Shown: positions 17,124 through 28,743 of the stretch, in pieces | Layout of the letters: each line of letters opens with the position of its first letter | How positions within the stretch are numbered: the first letter of the stretch is position 1 | Assembly: GCA_013213905.1 (NCBI GenBank) | Contig: JABSSQ010000148.1 | Span: 1 to 37,901, forward strand | Length of the DNA stretch: 37,901 nucleotides | From: Verrucomicrobiales bacterium | Lineage (GTDB): Bacteria; Verrucomicrobiota; Verrucomicrobiia; Verrucomicrobiales; DEV007 | Direction of reading: 5' to 3' | Translations under genes and position numbers: made by a program | Notes under the pieces: model-generated | The model's input: the letters and a program-made list of their open reading frames with translations, nothing else | Told to the model about the DNA's origin: nothing | The model's database searches: none

Positions 17124-18532
17124 GAGTTATCCTCAGTTGACTTCTCTTTGGTAGACGGATTGTTTTCCTCAAACTGCTTTCGCCAGTGATCCAGGCGTTC
17201 CGCGACGCGCTGCTCGAGACCATTGCTCGAGGGTTCGTAGTAAACGCGCCCTTCAGGCAGGTAAGCCTGGGGAACATAGCCATCCTCGTAGTCGTGACCG
17301 TAGAGGTAGGCGGTTTCGTCATTCTCAACCGCGCCGCCCTCGACGCCGAGTTTCTTCCTCGTCTTGGTGCGAAGATGAGGCGGGACGGCGAGCGTACGAC
17401 CTTCCGCAATATCCTTCATCGCTGCGTTGATCCCGGCGTAGGCCCGGTTGCTCTTGGGAGCGGTGGCAAGGTAAACGGCAGCGTGGGCGAGGGGAATGCG
17501 CGCTTCGGGCATGCCAATAAATTCAACCGCCTGCTGCGCGGCAACGGCGACACGGAGGGCGTTGCTGTCCGCCATGCCCACGTCTTCGCTGGCGGCGATG
17601 ACAATGCGTCGGGCAATGAATCGAATGTCTTCGCCGGCGTAAAGCATCTTGGCGAGCCAGTAGAGGGTCGCGTCCGGGTCGCAGCCGCGCATGGACTTGA
17701 TGAAGGCTGAGATCGTGTCGTAATGACCGTCTCCGTCGGCATCATAGACCACGGTCTTGCGTTGGATGGAGTCTTCCGCAACGGCGAGGTCGATGGTGAT
17801 TTCTCCAGTGTCTTCGTCTGGCTCGGTGGTGAGGACGGCCAGTTCAAAAGAAGTCAGCAGCTTGCGGGCATCGCCGTCGCACATGCGGACGAGGTGGGAG
17901 GCGGCATCATCGTGAAGATTGAGAGCCTTTTTTCCGAATCCACGCTCCGGGTCCTCGACCGCGGAACGCAGAAGCCCTGCGAGATCCTCTTCAGTGAGGG
18001 GTTCCAGTTGGAAAACCTGGCTGCGTGAAGTGAGTGGGCTATTGACGTAGAAATACGGATTGTGTGTCGTCGCGCCGATGAAACGAACCGTTCCTCGCTC
18101 GATGTGGGGGAGAAGAACGTCCTGCTGTGACTTGTTGAAGCGGTGAATCTCGTCGACGAAAAGGGTAGTCACTTCTCCGCGCGTCCGCTGAAACTGTCGG
18201 GCCGCTTCGACTGCCTTGCGGATCTCGGCGACGTTACTCTCAACGCCGGATAGGTTAATAAATCGCGATTCGGTCCGCTGGGCGATCAGTTCAGCGAGAC
18301 TGGTTTTTCCAACGCCGGGAGGTCCGTAAAAGATGAGAGAAGTGAAACGGTCCGCTTCAATCGCTCTCCGCAGAAGCCTGCCTTCGCCCAGGATGTGTTC
18401 CTGGCCAACGTATTCCTCGAGCACACGCGGACGCATCCTGGCAGCCAGAGGCATCGTAGGGGAGAGCTTTTGGGGGCCGGATGAGGCTGGTGAGGCCGTT
18501 TCCGCCTCCTGATCTGTGAAAAGATCGTCCAT
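17120..18532 (-). CDS. rarA: replication-associated recombination protein A (AAA+ ATPase)
   Basis: PLAARMRPRVLEEYVGQEHILGEGRLLRRAIEADRFTSLIFYGPPGVGKTSLAELIA; FVDEIHRFNKSQQD; KSMRGCDPDATLYWLAKMLYAGED. Confidence 0.95.
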   Translation of the reverse strand: MDDLFTDQEAETASPASSGPQKLSPTMPLAARMRPRVLEEYVGQEHILGEGRLLRRAIEADRFTSLIFYGPPGVGKTSLAELIAQRTESRFINLSGVESNVAEIRKAVEAARQFQRTRGEVTTLFVDEIHRFNKSQQDVLLPHIERGTVRFIGATTHNPYFYVNSPLTSRSQVFQLEPLTEEDLAGLLRSAVEDPERGFGKKALNLHDDAASHLVRMCDGDARKLLTSFELAVLTTEPDEDTGEITIDLAVAEDSIQRKTVVYDADGDGHYDTISAFIKSMRGCDPDATLYWLAKMLYAGEDIRFIARRIVIAASEDVGMADSNALRVAVAAQQAVEFIGMPEARIPLAHAAVYLATAPKSNRAYAGINAAMKDIAEGRTLAVPPHLRTKTRKKLGVEGGAVENDETAYLYGHDYEDGYVPQAYLPEGRVYYEPSSNGLEQRVAERLDHWRKQFEENNPSTKEKSTEDNS

Positions 18533-18799
18533 GGAACGGGTGAGAAATCAGGGTAGTCAGAATTTGGGCCTTGTAACGCGAATTCCCCGCCAAGGCAGGT
18601 TTTTCGGGAGCTGAGACCATTATTAGGCTTCAAAAACTGGGTCGGAAACCCGAATAATTAAAATATTTTCAATAATTACAATAATTTATTTGATTATCCG
18701 TAAGAAAAGCCGTAGAATTTTAAAATAATTAAGAATCGTTAATTGTCCGAGCGCTGAACCGCTTCGCACGACCAACCATCCCCATCACCGCCGCAAATC

Positions 18800-19282
18800 A
18801 TGAATACCTTGATCCCCGATCTTGAGCAGTTCCAGTTGGAAGAACTGGGTCAGACCCCCGCGGTCGACAATCCGAATGCTGAAGTGAGCTTCAAAGTCGA
18901 TATCGAGCCCTCCCGCGTGACCCGTCGCGTGGTGGTCGGCATCCTCGATGAGAGCAAGAAGCGCGGTATCACTGTAGCGATTTACCCTGCCACGGGCGAA
19001 GTCTGCGACGTGACTAACGGTGGCGGTGTCATCGGATACCTTTCCAAGTCGCCTCTCAGCCCGGGGGTTCCGGTTCCCTGCGATCTGACTCTTTACCGCT
19101 TCGGAAAAAATTTCGTCTGCAGCGTTCGCATTCACGGGGAGATTTTCCTCTACCCGGCTTTCTCCATGGACGGAAATGCTCGTCTCACTGCCTTTGTCGG
19201 ACAGGAGAGCGAAGACGGCAATCAGGCACTGAGCTGGTCCCGCCTTCGTCTCGACGTGCTCGAACAGCCCGTCGCTGCGTAA
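18800..19282 (+). CDS. hypothetical protein, 160 aa
   Basis: ORF starting MNTLIPDLEQFQLEELG, preceded by a long AT-rich tract and followed by a strong hairpin. Confidence 0.75.
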   Translation: MNTLIPDLEQFQLEELGQTPAVDNPNAEVSFKVDIEPSRVTRRVVVGILDESKKRGITVAIYPATGEVCDVTNGGGVIGYLSKSPLSPGVPVPCDLTLYRFGKNFVCSVRIHGEIFLYPAFSMDGNARLTAFVGQESEDGNQALSWSRLRLDVLEQPVAA

Positions 19283-19314
19283 GCTAAGAATTTCATCTTT
19301 GTCGTTGGTATGTA

Positions 19315-19344
19315 AAACGGCGCGGGTTTCGATCCGCGCCGTTT
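19315..19344 (+). terminator. hairpin/terminator after the 160-aa gene
   Basis: 11-bp stem aaacggcgcgg / ccgcgccgttt with 8-nt loop. Confidence 0.7.
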
Positions 19345-19477
19345 CTCGTTCTGTGGTGGGTAGTAGCGTATCGATACCTTCTGCGCGGCAATGGAGCTTC
19401 TCAGGGTGTTGTCTTTGATCGCGACGATCTTCAAACGAGTGCAAAACGCGGGGCAGGTCGTCACGTTGCCGCTACAC

Positions 19478-19509
19478 AAAAAAGCCGGACGTTTCCGCCC
19501 GGCTTTTTT
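19478..19509 (-). terminator. intrinsic terminator of the EF-G gene
   Basis: aaaaaagccgg / ccggctttttt perfect 11-bp stem 22 nt past the EF-G stop codon. Confidence 0.85.
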
Positions 19510-19531
19510 CGAATTGGTTCTGTGAAGACGC

Positions 19532-21610
<2,079 letters not shown>

Positions 21611-21756
21611 CTACCTGTTTAGTTTGGATTGGAACCGAATTTTCGAAGCGTATAGTTGTTCAAAGCAGCCGTAAGGCAACAGGGAATTCCCGTTTTATGA
21701 TAATTATTCTCGACGCCCCGATTGGGTTCGTTTAGAGGCGCGGGCTTCTAAAATGT

Positions 21757-22836
21757 TCAAAACAGCTCTTTTTGGCCTGGCAGGAGGCGGCGAAAGGCCG
21801 CGGTGGAGAGGGATTTGACGGGTTTTCCCAGTCCGTGACGGCGGATGGAAATCGCGATGAGGTGCTGAATTTGTTCCGCCAACGGTCCTCTACCCGTCAT
21901 CCTGGCGCCGAACTGACTGTCATTGAGTTGGCCTCCTCTAAGTTCCCGAATGCGGTCCAGGACCAGCTCCTTGCGTTCCGGGAAGTGCTGGTCGAGCCAA
22001 TCCGAGAAAATCTCCCGGACCTGGTAGGGGAGTCGAACCACGGATCCAGACGCAAATTGAGCCCCGCGTTCGGCCACCGCCTCGACGATTGCGGGGATTT
22101 CGTGCTCATTCAGGCCGGGGATAACGGGTGCGATGGAGATTCCGACGGGAATTCCGGCCCGGTGCAGCTTTTCCACGGCCTCCAGACGGGCCTGAGGACG
22201 CGAGGCACGAGGCTCGAGCAGGTTGCTCAGTTTCGGGTCCAGGCTCGTAATGGAGAGGACGACCGCGGCGGCGCCGTGCTCTGCGAGGCGGGAGAGCACG
22301 TCAATATCCCGGGTGACGAGGGCATTTTTGGTCACGATACCGACGGGATTCCTGAATTCGGCGAGGACTTCGAGGCACTGACGCGTGATTTGGAACTGTC
22401 GCTCGAAGGGTTGGTAACAGTCGGTAACACCGCTGCAAACCACGGACTGGGGCGTCCACGATTTGCGGGCGAGTTCCTGTTCAAGCAGTTCGGGGGCTTT
22501 CTCCTTCACCATGATGCGGGTTTCAAAGTCGAGCCCGGAATTGAAACCGAGGTATTCGTGGTAAGGGCGGGCATAGCAGTAGGCGCACCCGTGTTCGCAG
22601 CCTCGATAGGGGTTCACACTGCGGTCAAAACCGAGATCAGGGCTCTGATTGGATGAAATGATGCTCTTGCTGTCGTCGCGGTAGAACCGCGTTTTCGGGC
22701 GCCTCTCGACCGCGTCGGGATCAATCGCGGCGATTTCCTCCCAGGCTCCGGCATCCTCTTCGACGTGAAGTGGCTCAAAGCGGTTTCCGGGATTGGTCAC
22801 GGTTCCGCGCCCGTGGTTGGAGTAGGGAGACGTCAT
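21757..22836 (-). CDS. PA0069-like radical SAM protein
   Basis: NPYRGCEHGCAYCYARPYHEYLGFNSGLDFETRIMVKEKAPELLEQEL contains CxxxCxxC in the family-specific context. Start at the internal Met (MTSPYSNHGRGT), 22836. Confidence 0.88.
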   Translation of the reverse strand: MTSPYSNHGRGTVTNPGNRFEPLHVEEDAGAWEEIAAIDPDAVERRPKTRFYRDDSKSIISSNQSPDLGFDRSVNPYRGCEHGCAYCYARPYHEYLGFNSGLDFETRIMVKEKAPELLEQELARKSWTPQSVVCSGVTDCYQPFERQFQITRQCLEVLAEFRNPVGIVTKNALVTRDIDVLSRLAEHGAAAVVLSITSLDPKLSNLLEPRASRPQARLEAVEKLHRAGIPVGISIAPVIPGLNEHEIPAIVEAVAERGAQFASGSVVRLPYQVREIFSDWLDQHFPERKELVLDRIRELRGGQLNDSQFGARMTGRGPLAEQIQHLIAISIRRHGLGKPVKSLSTAAFRRLLPGQKELF

Positions 22837-22883
22837 GGACTGTTCTAGTGAACAGTCTTCAGCTGCCTTGTCAAGAGGTTGGG

Positions 22884-25800
22884 CTATCGATCGAGTCGGT
22901 TCTGGACTCGATCGTTGATGGCTGTGATGAGTTCGTCCGCAGACCTCTGGCCTTTCTTGAGAATCGTGGTGACGCGCTCTCGCAGGAAGGCCTGCTCCTT
23001 CTCCGACGGATCTTTCCCGGAGAGGACAATCACAGGAATCGAGCACAGATGCTCATCGGCCTGGAGCTTTTCGAGAAATTCAAAGCCGTCCATGACAGGC
23101 ATGAGCAAATCGAGGACGATGGCTGCCGGACGGGTTTTCTTCAGTAGATCAAGAGCCTCCGCTCCGTCGTGGGCCCGGGTGGTTTTCCAGCCGGCTTCAT
23201 CAAGGATGCGACTCATCGCCTTGAGGCTGGCTTCATCGTCGTCGACAAGGAGAAGGCTCTGACTGTTCGATTGGCCGGTCGCCCGTTCAATCACCCGACT
23301 GAGTCGTTTCATGTCGATGGGTTTGACGAGATAGTCCTCAACATCGAGCGCGCTGCCGTTTTCCTGCTCGGCCATGACGGACACCATGACCACGGGGATG
23401 GACTGGGTATCCTTTGACTCCTTGAGATGGTTGAGAACCTCCCAGCCATCCATGCCGCCGGGCATGACCACATCTAGGGTGATGGCATCCGGACGATGTT
23501 CCCTTGCCATTTCCAGTCCAGTGTTCCCGTCGACGGCGGCGAGGACGCGGTAACCCTGAGCTTCAAGCATACGGGTGAGCATTTCGCGAACTTTCTGATC
23601 GTCGTCGATGACCAGAATCGTCGCGTCGCGCGGGGTCGGACTGTCGCCATTGCTGGACGAAGGGCTGATCGGGCTGGTCTCCGGTGCCTCTTTCGATTCG
23701 TAGTGTTCGGACACCGGCTCGCACGGGAGGAAAATGCTGAAGTGTGTGCCTTTGCCCACTTCGCTGACAAATCCGATGCGCCCTCCCATCTGCGAAATCA
23801 GCTCCTTGCAGATTGAAAGGCCCAGGCCGCTGCCGCCGGCGTTGTCTTTCTTGTTTGAGACAAAGGGGACAAACGCCTTGGCCTGTTCTTCCGGGCCCAT
23901 GCCGCGTCCCGTATCCGAGACCGTGAATTCGACCCAGGCGGCATCATTGATCTCACGGGGGCGGGCATCCAGCGTGACGGTTCCCTCTTTGGTGAACTTG
24001 ATAGAGTTTCCAATGAGGTTGCCAAGCACCTGTCTGACCCGGCGATCGTCGGCAATAATAGAGGGAAGAGTATCGCTCCCGCTTTTGACGAAAGAGAGCC
24101 CCTTGTTCTTCGCCTCTGCCGCAAAGGTCTCCTCGAGGTCTTTGAGAAGGGAAGAGACCTCAATCTCATCCTTGCTGAGGGTCTCAGCGCCCATGATGAT
24201 TTTCTGGTATTCGAGAATGTCGTTCACCAGGTTCAGTTCCCGGGCGGCGTGGGCGTGAATGCGGTCGACGTCCTGGCTCTGCTCTTCATCGAGGTCGGAG
24301 AGGCGCAAAGCCTCCACCTGGAGAAAGATGGCATTGAGCGGTTGGCGGAGGTCATGGCTCACCTTCGCAACGAAGGCATCTTTCTCGTGACTCAGGGTCA
24401 TGAGCTTTTCGTAGGCTTTCTCCAACTCGCTGTTAGCGCGACGAAGTTCGCGGGTGCGATCACTGACGCGTTGTTCCAGTTCCTCCTGAAAGGCGATGAG
24501 CTCTTCGAAAAGGCGTTTCGAAGCGCGGGCGATGTCGCCGACTTCATCCTGGCGCTTGATGTCGAGGCCCCGGGCAAGGTCGGCGACCCTTTGATGGAAG
24601 GTTTCCCGCTTTGACTCGGTGATAGCCTGCGCCGTGCCGGTCATGCGTTTGAGCGGGCGAATGAAGTGCATGGCAATCAGAAACCCAATGAAACCAAAGC
24701 CGGCAGCGACGAAGATCGCGATGGTCTGAAGCGACAGCATCTCATAGGCGATGGAGGAGGCGAGCTCATCCTCAAGGACGGCGTAGTGGAGTAGATATTC
24801 CTGGGGCGCGCGGTATTGGCCAACGAGTGCACGAACGGTCCAGACACTGATCTGGTCGCACTCGACTCGACCACGCCAGTCGAGGCCGTCGAACTCCTCG
24901 CCAAAATTTTCTGCCAACGCTGCGGTGATACCTTCCTGAAGCTTATCCAGCTTTTCCTGTGAAGGCGCCAGCAGCCGGATTTCGCCGGCGTGGGTCGAGA
25001 GCCCGCCGAAGGTGCCATGTTCGTGAAGCTGAGTTCGCAGCAGGTCGGAAAAGTCGCCGAGCTCATTCGGGTCTGCGTTGCGAAGCGCCTCAGCGAAGCG
25101 CTCGTTGGGCAGGGCCTCCTGGAAATAGTAAGCTTTTTTCAGATCAATGACTTCCTGCCGAGCCAGTCGCTCTACCTTGGGTTCGACTTCGTCGGGCTGA
25201 GGATTGGCGGTTCTCTTCCGGGCGCGCTCGAGGGCTTCGTGGAGTTTCTCATCGTCGTGAAGGGAAAGAAAGATCTCGTCGTTGTCAGTGCCAGTCTCGT
25301 CTTCGTCGTGGCGGATGATTTGGTTCCCGTCGGCGTCTTCGAGGACAAGAAAGTGGCGCGGAGAAGTGACGGGCGGGATTGCCGTCATCATCCGCACATA
25401 GGCGGGCGTGCCTTCCTTTTCGCCGAGATAAGTCATTGCCCAAACGACCGGTGTCCAGCGCATTGCCGAATCGCCGCCGGGTAGGTCGAGCCGCTCCAGC
25501 TGGGTGCGCATAATGGGGGACAGGCGAACGCGAGGACCGGCTTCGGGGCCGGGGAGCCACGGCTCGCTCGTGGTCAGCCTGGCTTTCTCGGACAGGATAA
25601 TCGATTCAGAAGCTTCATCCCCGAAGGTGACGACCTCGACCCGAAGGTGATTCTTCCAGTAGCGTTTGCAGAGACCTCGAGCCAGGACGAGCAGCTTCTC
25701 CGGATCTGCATTGTCGGCGACGCTTTGTTGAAACACCTCGCTGTTCGCGATGCTATTGAGGTCGTCGCGCAGGCCGTCAATCTGGTCGATCATTTCCCAG

Positions 25801-25997
25801 GCCCGCAGTTCTGCTTCGTCGCCGAGATCGACCAGTTCGTGATCGCGAAGAACGGACTCCGCTTTGGAGGAAAGTACTTTTGCTACGAGCAGCGCAGACG
25901 CAGCCGTAGCCAGCATGACCAGCAAAGCCACTTTTCCTCGAATTCCAAAATACATCAGCTGTCTGAGTAGGACGAACTCAGTGTTCCATTGATTCAA
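22884..25997 (-). CDS. hybrid sensor histidine kinase (TM-sensor-TM-HAMP-HisKA-HATPase-REC-REC)
   Basis: FVAKVSHDLRQPLNAIF H-box; VLGNLIGNSIKFTKEG N-box; SGLGLSICKELI G-box; two C-terminal receivers (TILVIDDDQ...LDVVMPGGMDG and SLLLVDDDE...LDLLMPVMDG). Start may be at the internal Met, 25955. Confidence 0.92.
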   Translation of the reverse strand: MNQWNTEFVLLRQLMYFGIRGKVALLVMLATAASALLVAKVLSSKAESVLRDHELVDLGDEAELRAWEMIDQIDGLRDDLNSIANSEVFQQSVADNADPEKLLVLARGLCKRYWKNHLRVEVVTFGDEASESIILSEKARLTTSEPWLPGPEAGPRVRLSPIMRTQLERLDLPGGDSAMRWTPVVWAMTYLGEKEGTPAYVRMMTAIPPVTSPRHFLVLEDADGNQIIRHDEDETGTDNDEIFLSLHDDEKLHEALERARKRTANPQPDEVEPKVERLARQEVIDLKKAYYFQEALPNERFAEALRNADPNELGDFSDLLRTQLHEHGTFGGLSTHAGEIRLLAPSQEKLDKLQEGITAALAENFGEEFDGLDWRGRVECDQISVWTVRALVGQYRAPQEYLLHYAVLEDELASSIAYEMLSLQTIAIFVAAGFGFIGFLIAMHFIRPLKRMTGTAQAITESKRETFHQRVADLARGLDIKRQDEVGDIARASKRLFEELIAFQEELEQRVSDRTRELRRANSELEKAYEKLMTLSHEKDAFVAKVSHDLRQPLNAIFLQVEALRLSDLDEEQSQDVDRIHAHAARELNLVNDILEYQKIIMGAETLSKDEIEVSSLLKDLEETFAAEAKNKGLSFVKSGSDTLPSIIADDRRVRQVLGNLIGNSIKFTKEGTVTLDARPREINDAAWVEFTVSDTGRGMGPEEQAKAFVPFVSNKKDNAGGSGLGLSICKELISQMGGRIGFVSEVGKGTHFSIFLPCEPVSEHYESKEAPETSPISPSSSNGDSPTPRDATILVIDDDQKVREMLTRMLEAQGYRVLAAVDGNTGLEMAREHRPDAITLDVVMPGGMDGWEVLNHLKESKDTQSIPVVMVSVMAEQENGSALDVEDYLVKPIDMKRLSRVIERATGQSNSQSLLLVDDDEASLKAMSRILDEAGWKTTRAHDGAEALDLLKKTRPAAIVLDLLMPVMDGFEFLEKLQADEHLCSIPVIVLSGKDPSEKEQAFLRERVTTILKKGQRSADELITAINDRVQNRLDR

Positions 25998-26049
25998 AAA
26001 AACCGGAAGCCCAAATCATCCGGGTTGAGCATTTAGTTAGTCTGGCGGA

Positions 26050-26535
26050 TCAGGAGCGTTCCCAGGTGTCGGAGTCCCGGAGTCGCTTGATGCCGAAGAA
26101 GTCTTTGAAAACTCTCCGGAACACCTTCCGCTTAAATTTGGGAACCCCGCCGAGATCGAAGTGCTCCGGCTTGATCCACGTGAAATCGACGAACTCCTGC
26201 ACGTGCGCCTTGAGGTTGATGTCCTGCTTGGTGCCGTAGTAGTCGCAGAGAAAGTAGGTTTGGGTCTGACCGCAAAACTGTCCTTTCTTGAGGTGGCCGT
26301 TAGGAAACTTGTAACGGTAGTCCGTTCGACAGGAGATGATTCGGTAGAGATCCGGGCTGATTCCAGTCTCTTCCGCGACTTCCCGATAGAGTGCTCCAAT
26401 AAGATCCTCGCCCTTGTCCACACCTCCCTGCGGAAACTGCCAGCATCCACGATGGTCTTTCCTCTCAAAGATGAGGACCTTGCCGTTCTTCGGTTTACGA
26501 AGAATGACAGCGACGTTAGGGCGGTACGTAGCCAT
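26050..26535 (-). CDS. rppH: Nudix hydrolase, RppH-like RNA pyrophosphohydrolase
   Basis: YRPNVAVILRKPKNGKVLIFERKDHRGCWQFPQGGVDKGEDLIGALYREVAEETGI contains a complete Nudix box in RppH context. Confidence 0.82.
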   Translation of the reverse strand: MATYRPNVAVILRKPKNGKVLIFERKDHRGCWQFPQGGVDKGEDLIGALYREVAEETGISPDLYRIISCRTDYRYKFPNGHLKKGQFCGQTQTYFLCDYYGTKQDINLKAHVQEFVDFTWIKPEHFDLGGVPKFKRKVFRRVFKDFFGIKRLRDSDTWERS

Positions 26536-26609
26536 TTAGCGGAAACAAGGGTTGAACAACGCGCTAACGAAGATTTACAACGCGTTGCTACTTGTGAAAG
26601 ATAACAGCA

Positions 26610-27161
26610 GTGAACATTACGAAACGCAATTCTTATTTCGGAGGACTTCGCCTGACATTCGGGCTCATTCTTGCAGGTGTCATCCTCATCGTTTCCTTCG
26701 TCGTTTGGCAAACGCGACCGGCTCGCGTGGTCACGAAGAAGCAGGCTGACTTGATTTCAGGCATCGAGAGCCGGAATGTCGCGCGAATTCGACGGCTCGT
26801 TTCAGACAGCTACAATGACAAATGGGACTTTGATGCCGACGACGTCGCCGAGGCGGTGGTGGATGTCGGGAGCCAGTTCATGACCCTGGTGCTGACGCCG
26901 GAAGAGCAGGAGTTGCTGATTGAGGACGGTGCAGCCGTGGTCTCTGTCCGCCTCACAGTGAGCGGCAATGCGGTCGGGCCGGCCGGGGGTGAAGTGACTC
27001 GCCGGATCAACCGGCTGGAGGAACCGTTTCTTTTCACTTGGAAGAAAGAGACGTTTCTGCCGTCGAGTTGGCGGCTGGTGCAAATTCACCAGTCAGAACT
27101 GCCCTCCGAACTATACGGGTATGAACCCGGTGATATTCGCCGGGCCATGAGCGGGGAGTGA
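26610..27161 (+). CDS. hypothetical membrane-anchored protein, 183 aa
   Basis: ORF with N-terminal TM (LRLTFGLILAGVILIVSFVVW) and a soluble C-terminal domain. Confidence 0.65.
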   Translation: MNITKRNSYFGGLRLTFGLILAGVILIVSFVVWQTRPARVVTKKQADLISGIESRNVARIRRLVSDSYNDKWDFDADDVAEAVVDVGSQFMTLVLTPEEQELLIEDGAAVVSVRLTVSGNAVGPAGGEVTRRINRLEEPFLFTWKKETFLPSSWRLVQIHQSELPSELYGYEPGDIRRAMSGE

Positions 27162-27328
27162 TTCAGAGGGAGCGGTCGAACCGGGCTGCCTGGTTTGTTC
27201 ACTTCTCGGGCACATTCTGGTTCCTGACGCCGCGAAAGTGAGGTTTGTGTCTGAGTGCTTTGCTCTGTTGCGCGGGTGATCGAACGGATTTGATTGAGCT
27301 CGCGGGCGGATTTCGCCTAGAGTGTGAC

Positions 27329-27571
27329 ATGACCACAGACTCACTGATCGCATTCTTTGGCTGGTGTTTTTTGATAAACCTGGGCCTGTTGATTTTTTCA
27401 ATGTTGGTGATGATGCTCTGTCGAGGTCGGGCCTTGCATCTTTATGGTAAAATATTCGGGCTTACTGAGGAGGAGGTCGGGAGCATCTATCTTCGCTGCC
27501 TCGCTTACTACAAGATAGTCATTATCGCTTTCAACCTCGTGCCCTATTTGGCACTCAGGGTTATCGCATAA
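27329..27571 (+). CDS. small membrane protein, DUF6868-like
   Basis: MTTDSLIAFFGWCFLINLGLLIFSMLVMMLCRGRALHLYGKIFGLTEEEVGSIYLRCLAYYKIVIIAFNLVPYLALRVIA; two TM segments. Family name from memory. Confidence 0.7.
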   Translation: MTTDSLIAFFGWCFLINLGLLIFSMLVMMLCRGRALHLYGKIFGLTEEEVGSIYLRCLAYYKIVIIAFNLVPYLALRVIA

Positions 27572-27619
27572 AGCGTGGGCTATCGTTGCGAAGTGCGCGA
27601 CTGGCGATACGGTGGCGCG

Positions 27620-28090
27620 ATGCAATTTCCCGACGAGAGCAATGCCTTTCAGGCGCTTCATGTGAAGCTTCTTCTGCGAAGTTTCGAGGAGCTGACTGGA
27701 CGATCGTTAGTGACGCGATCCGGAAATGAAAGGGAGGATGCTCGCGCTCTTTTTACCTCTCCTTTTTTTGTCGCGTCCCATAACACGGAGGAAGATCCCG
27801 TGCTGACCTACGGAAATCAGACGGCTCTCGATCTTTTCGAGATGGAATGGGATGAGTTCACGTCAACTCCTTCTCGGTTCACCGCGGAGACTCCTGAGCG
27901 AGCCGAGAGAGAGCGACTGCTGGAAGCGGTCAGGACAAGCGGATTCATTGACGACTACTCGGGTATTCGGATCTCGAAAACCGGGAAGCGGTTCCTCATC
28001 AAGCAGGCTACCGTATGGAACCTGATTGATGAAACTGGAAGCCGGGTGGGTCAGGCGGCAACTTTTGCCGGCTGGGAGCCGTTGTCCTGA
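27620..28090 (+). CDS. MEKHLA domain-containing protein (PAS-like)
   Basis: FVASHNTEEDPVLTYGNQTALDLFEMEWDEFTSTPSRFTAE...GFIDDYSGIRISKTGKRFLIKQATVWNLID. GTG start at 27575 is also possible. Confidence 0.8.
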   Translation: MQFPDESNAFQALHVKLLLRSFEELTGRSLVTRSGNEREDARALFTSPFFVASHNTEEDPVLTYGNQTALDLFEMEWDEFTSTPSRFTAETPERAERERLLEAVRTSGFIDDYSGIRISKTGKRFLIKQATVWNLIDETGSRVGQAATFAGWEPLS

Positions 28091-28164
28091 AACTTTCTGG
28101 TCAGGTAAGGGTTTCATGGATCGCGCATAGACAGTGCGAACGGTTTGCGATACCCTGCACCGAT

Positions 28165-28704
28165 ATGAAAATTCCCTCAGTCCTCGTTGTCCTTTTTACC
28201 CTGGCCCTGGGTTCCCTTTCTGCCCAAAACCAGCCCCAGACCCAGGAAGACGGTGCCTATGCCGGTATCGCCGGTTTCTGGGAGGTGGTGACTTCCAACG
28301 GACGATTCGTGGCCCGCCTTGATCAGATCGCTTCGGTGAGTCAGCACGAATACCTGATCGACGGAGGCATTCGTGTTTATGAGGTGACGGTCGACACTGA
28401 TGGTGCTCAGACGGCACGTTTTTACTACATCGAGTCAGTGAATGAAACCTCCTCGGTCACGACAGGCAGCGCGACGTTCAATCGCATCAAGGATCTCGCC
28501 AACCAGGCGACGGAGAAAGCGGGCATGGGTGACGTGGATTCCATCGTGACCAAGCATTATCCCGACACGACTCACGCGAAGACTTCCGAATACCGCATGA
28601 GCAACAAAGCTACCATCAGCCAGATCTACGATCACGTGCATCGCGTCTGGGCTGAAGAGCGGGGCCGCGGAAAGCAGAACAAGCTCATCATCCGCAACGG
28701 TTAG
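28165..28704 (+). CDS. hypothetical secreted protein, 179 aa
   Basis: Signal peptide MKIPSVLVVLFTLALGSLSAQ; no family recognised. Confidence 0.65.
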   Translation: MKIPSVLVVLFTLALGSLSAQNQPQTQEDGAYAGIAGFWEVVTSNGRFVARLDQIASVSQHEYLIDGGIRVYEVTVDTDGAQTARFYYIESVNETSSVTTGSATFNRIKDLANQATEKAGMGDVDSIVTKHYPDTTHAKTSEYRMSNKATISQIYDHVHRVWAEERGRGKQNKLIIRNG

Positions 28705-28743
28705 GTGCTGTTCACGTTCCCGTTTCTTTTCTGAGATTTCTCA

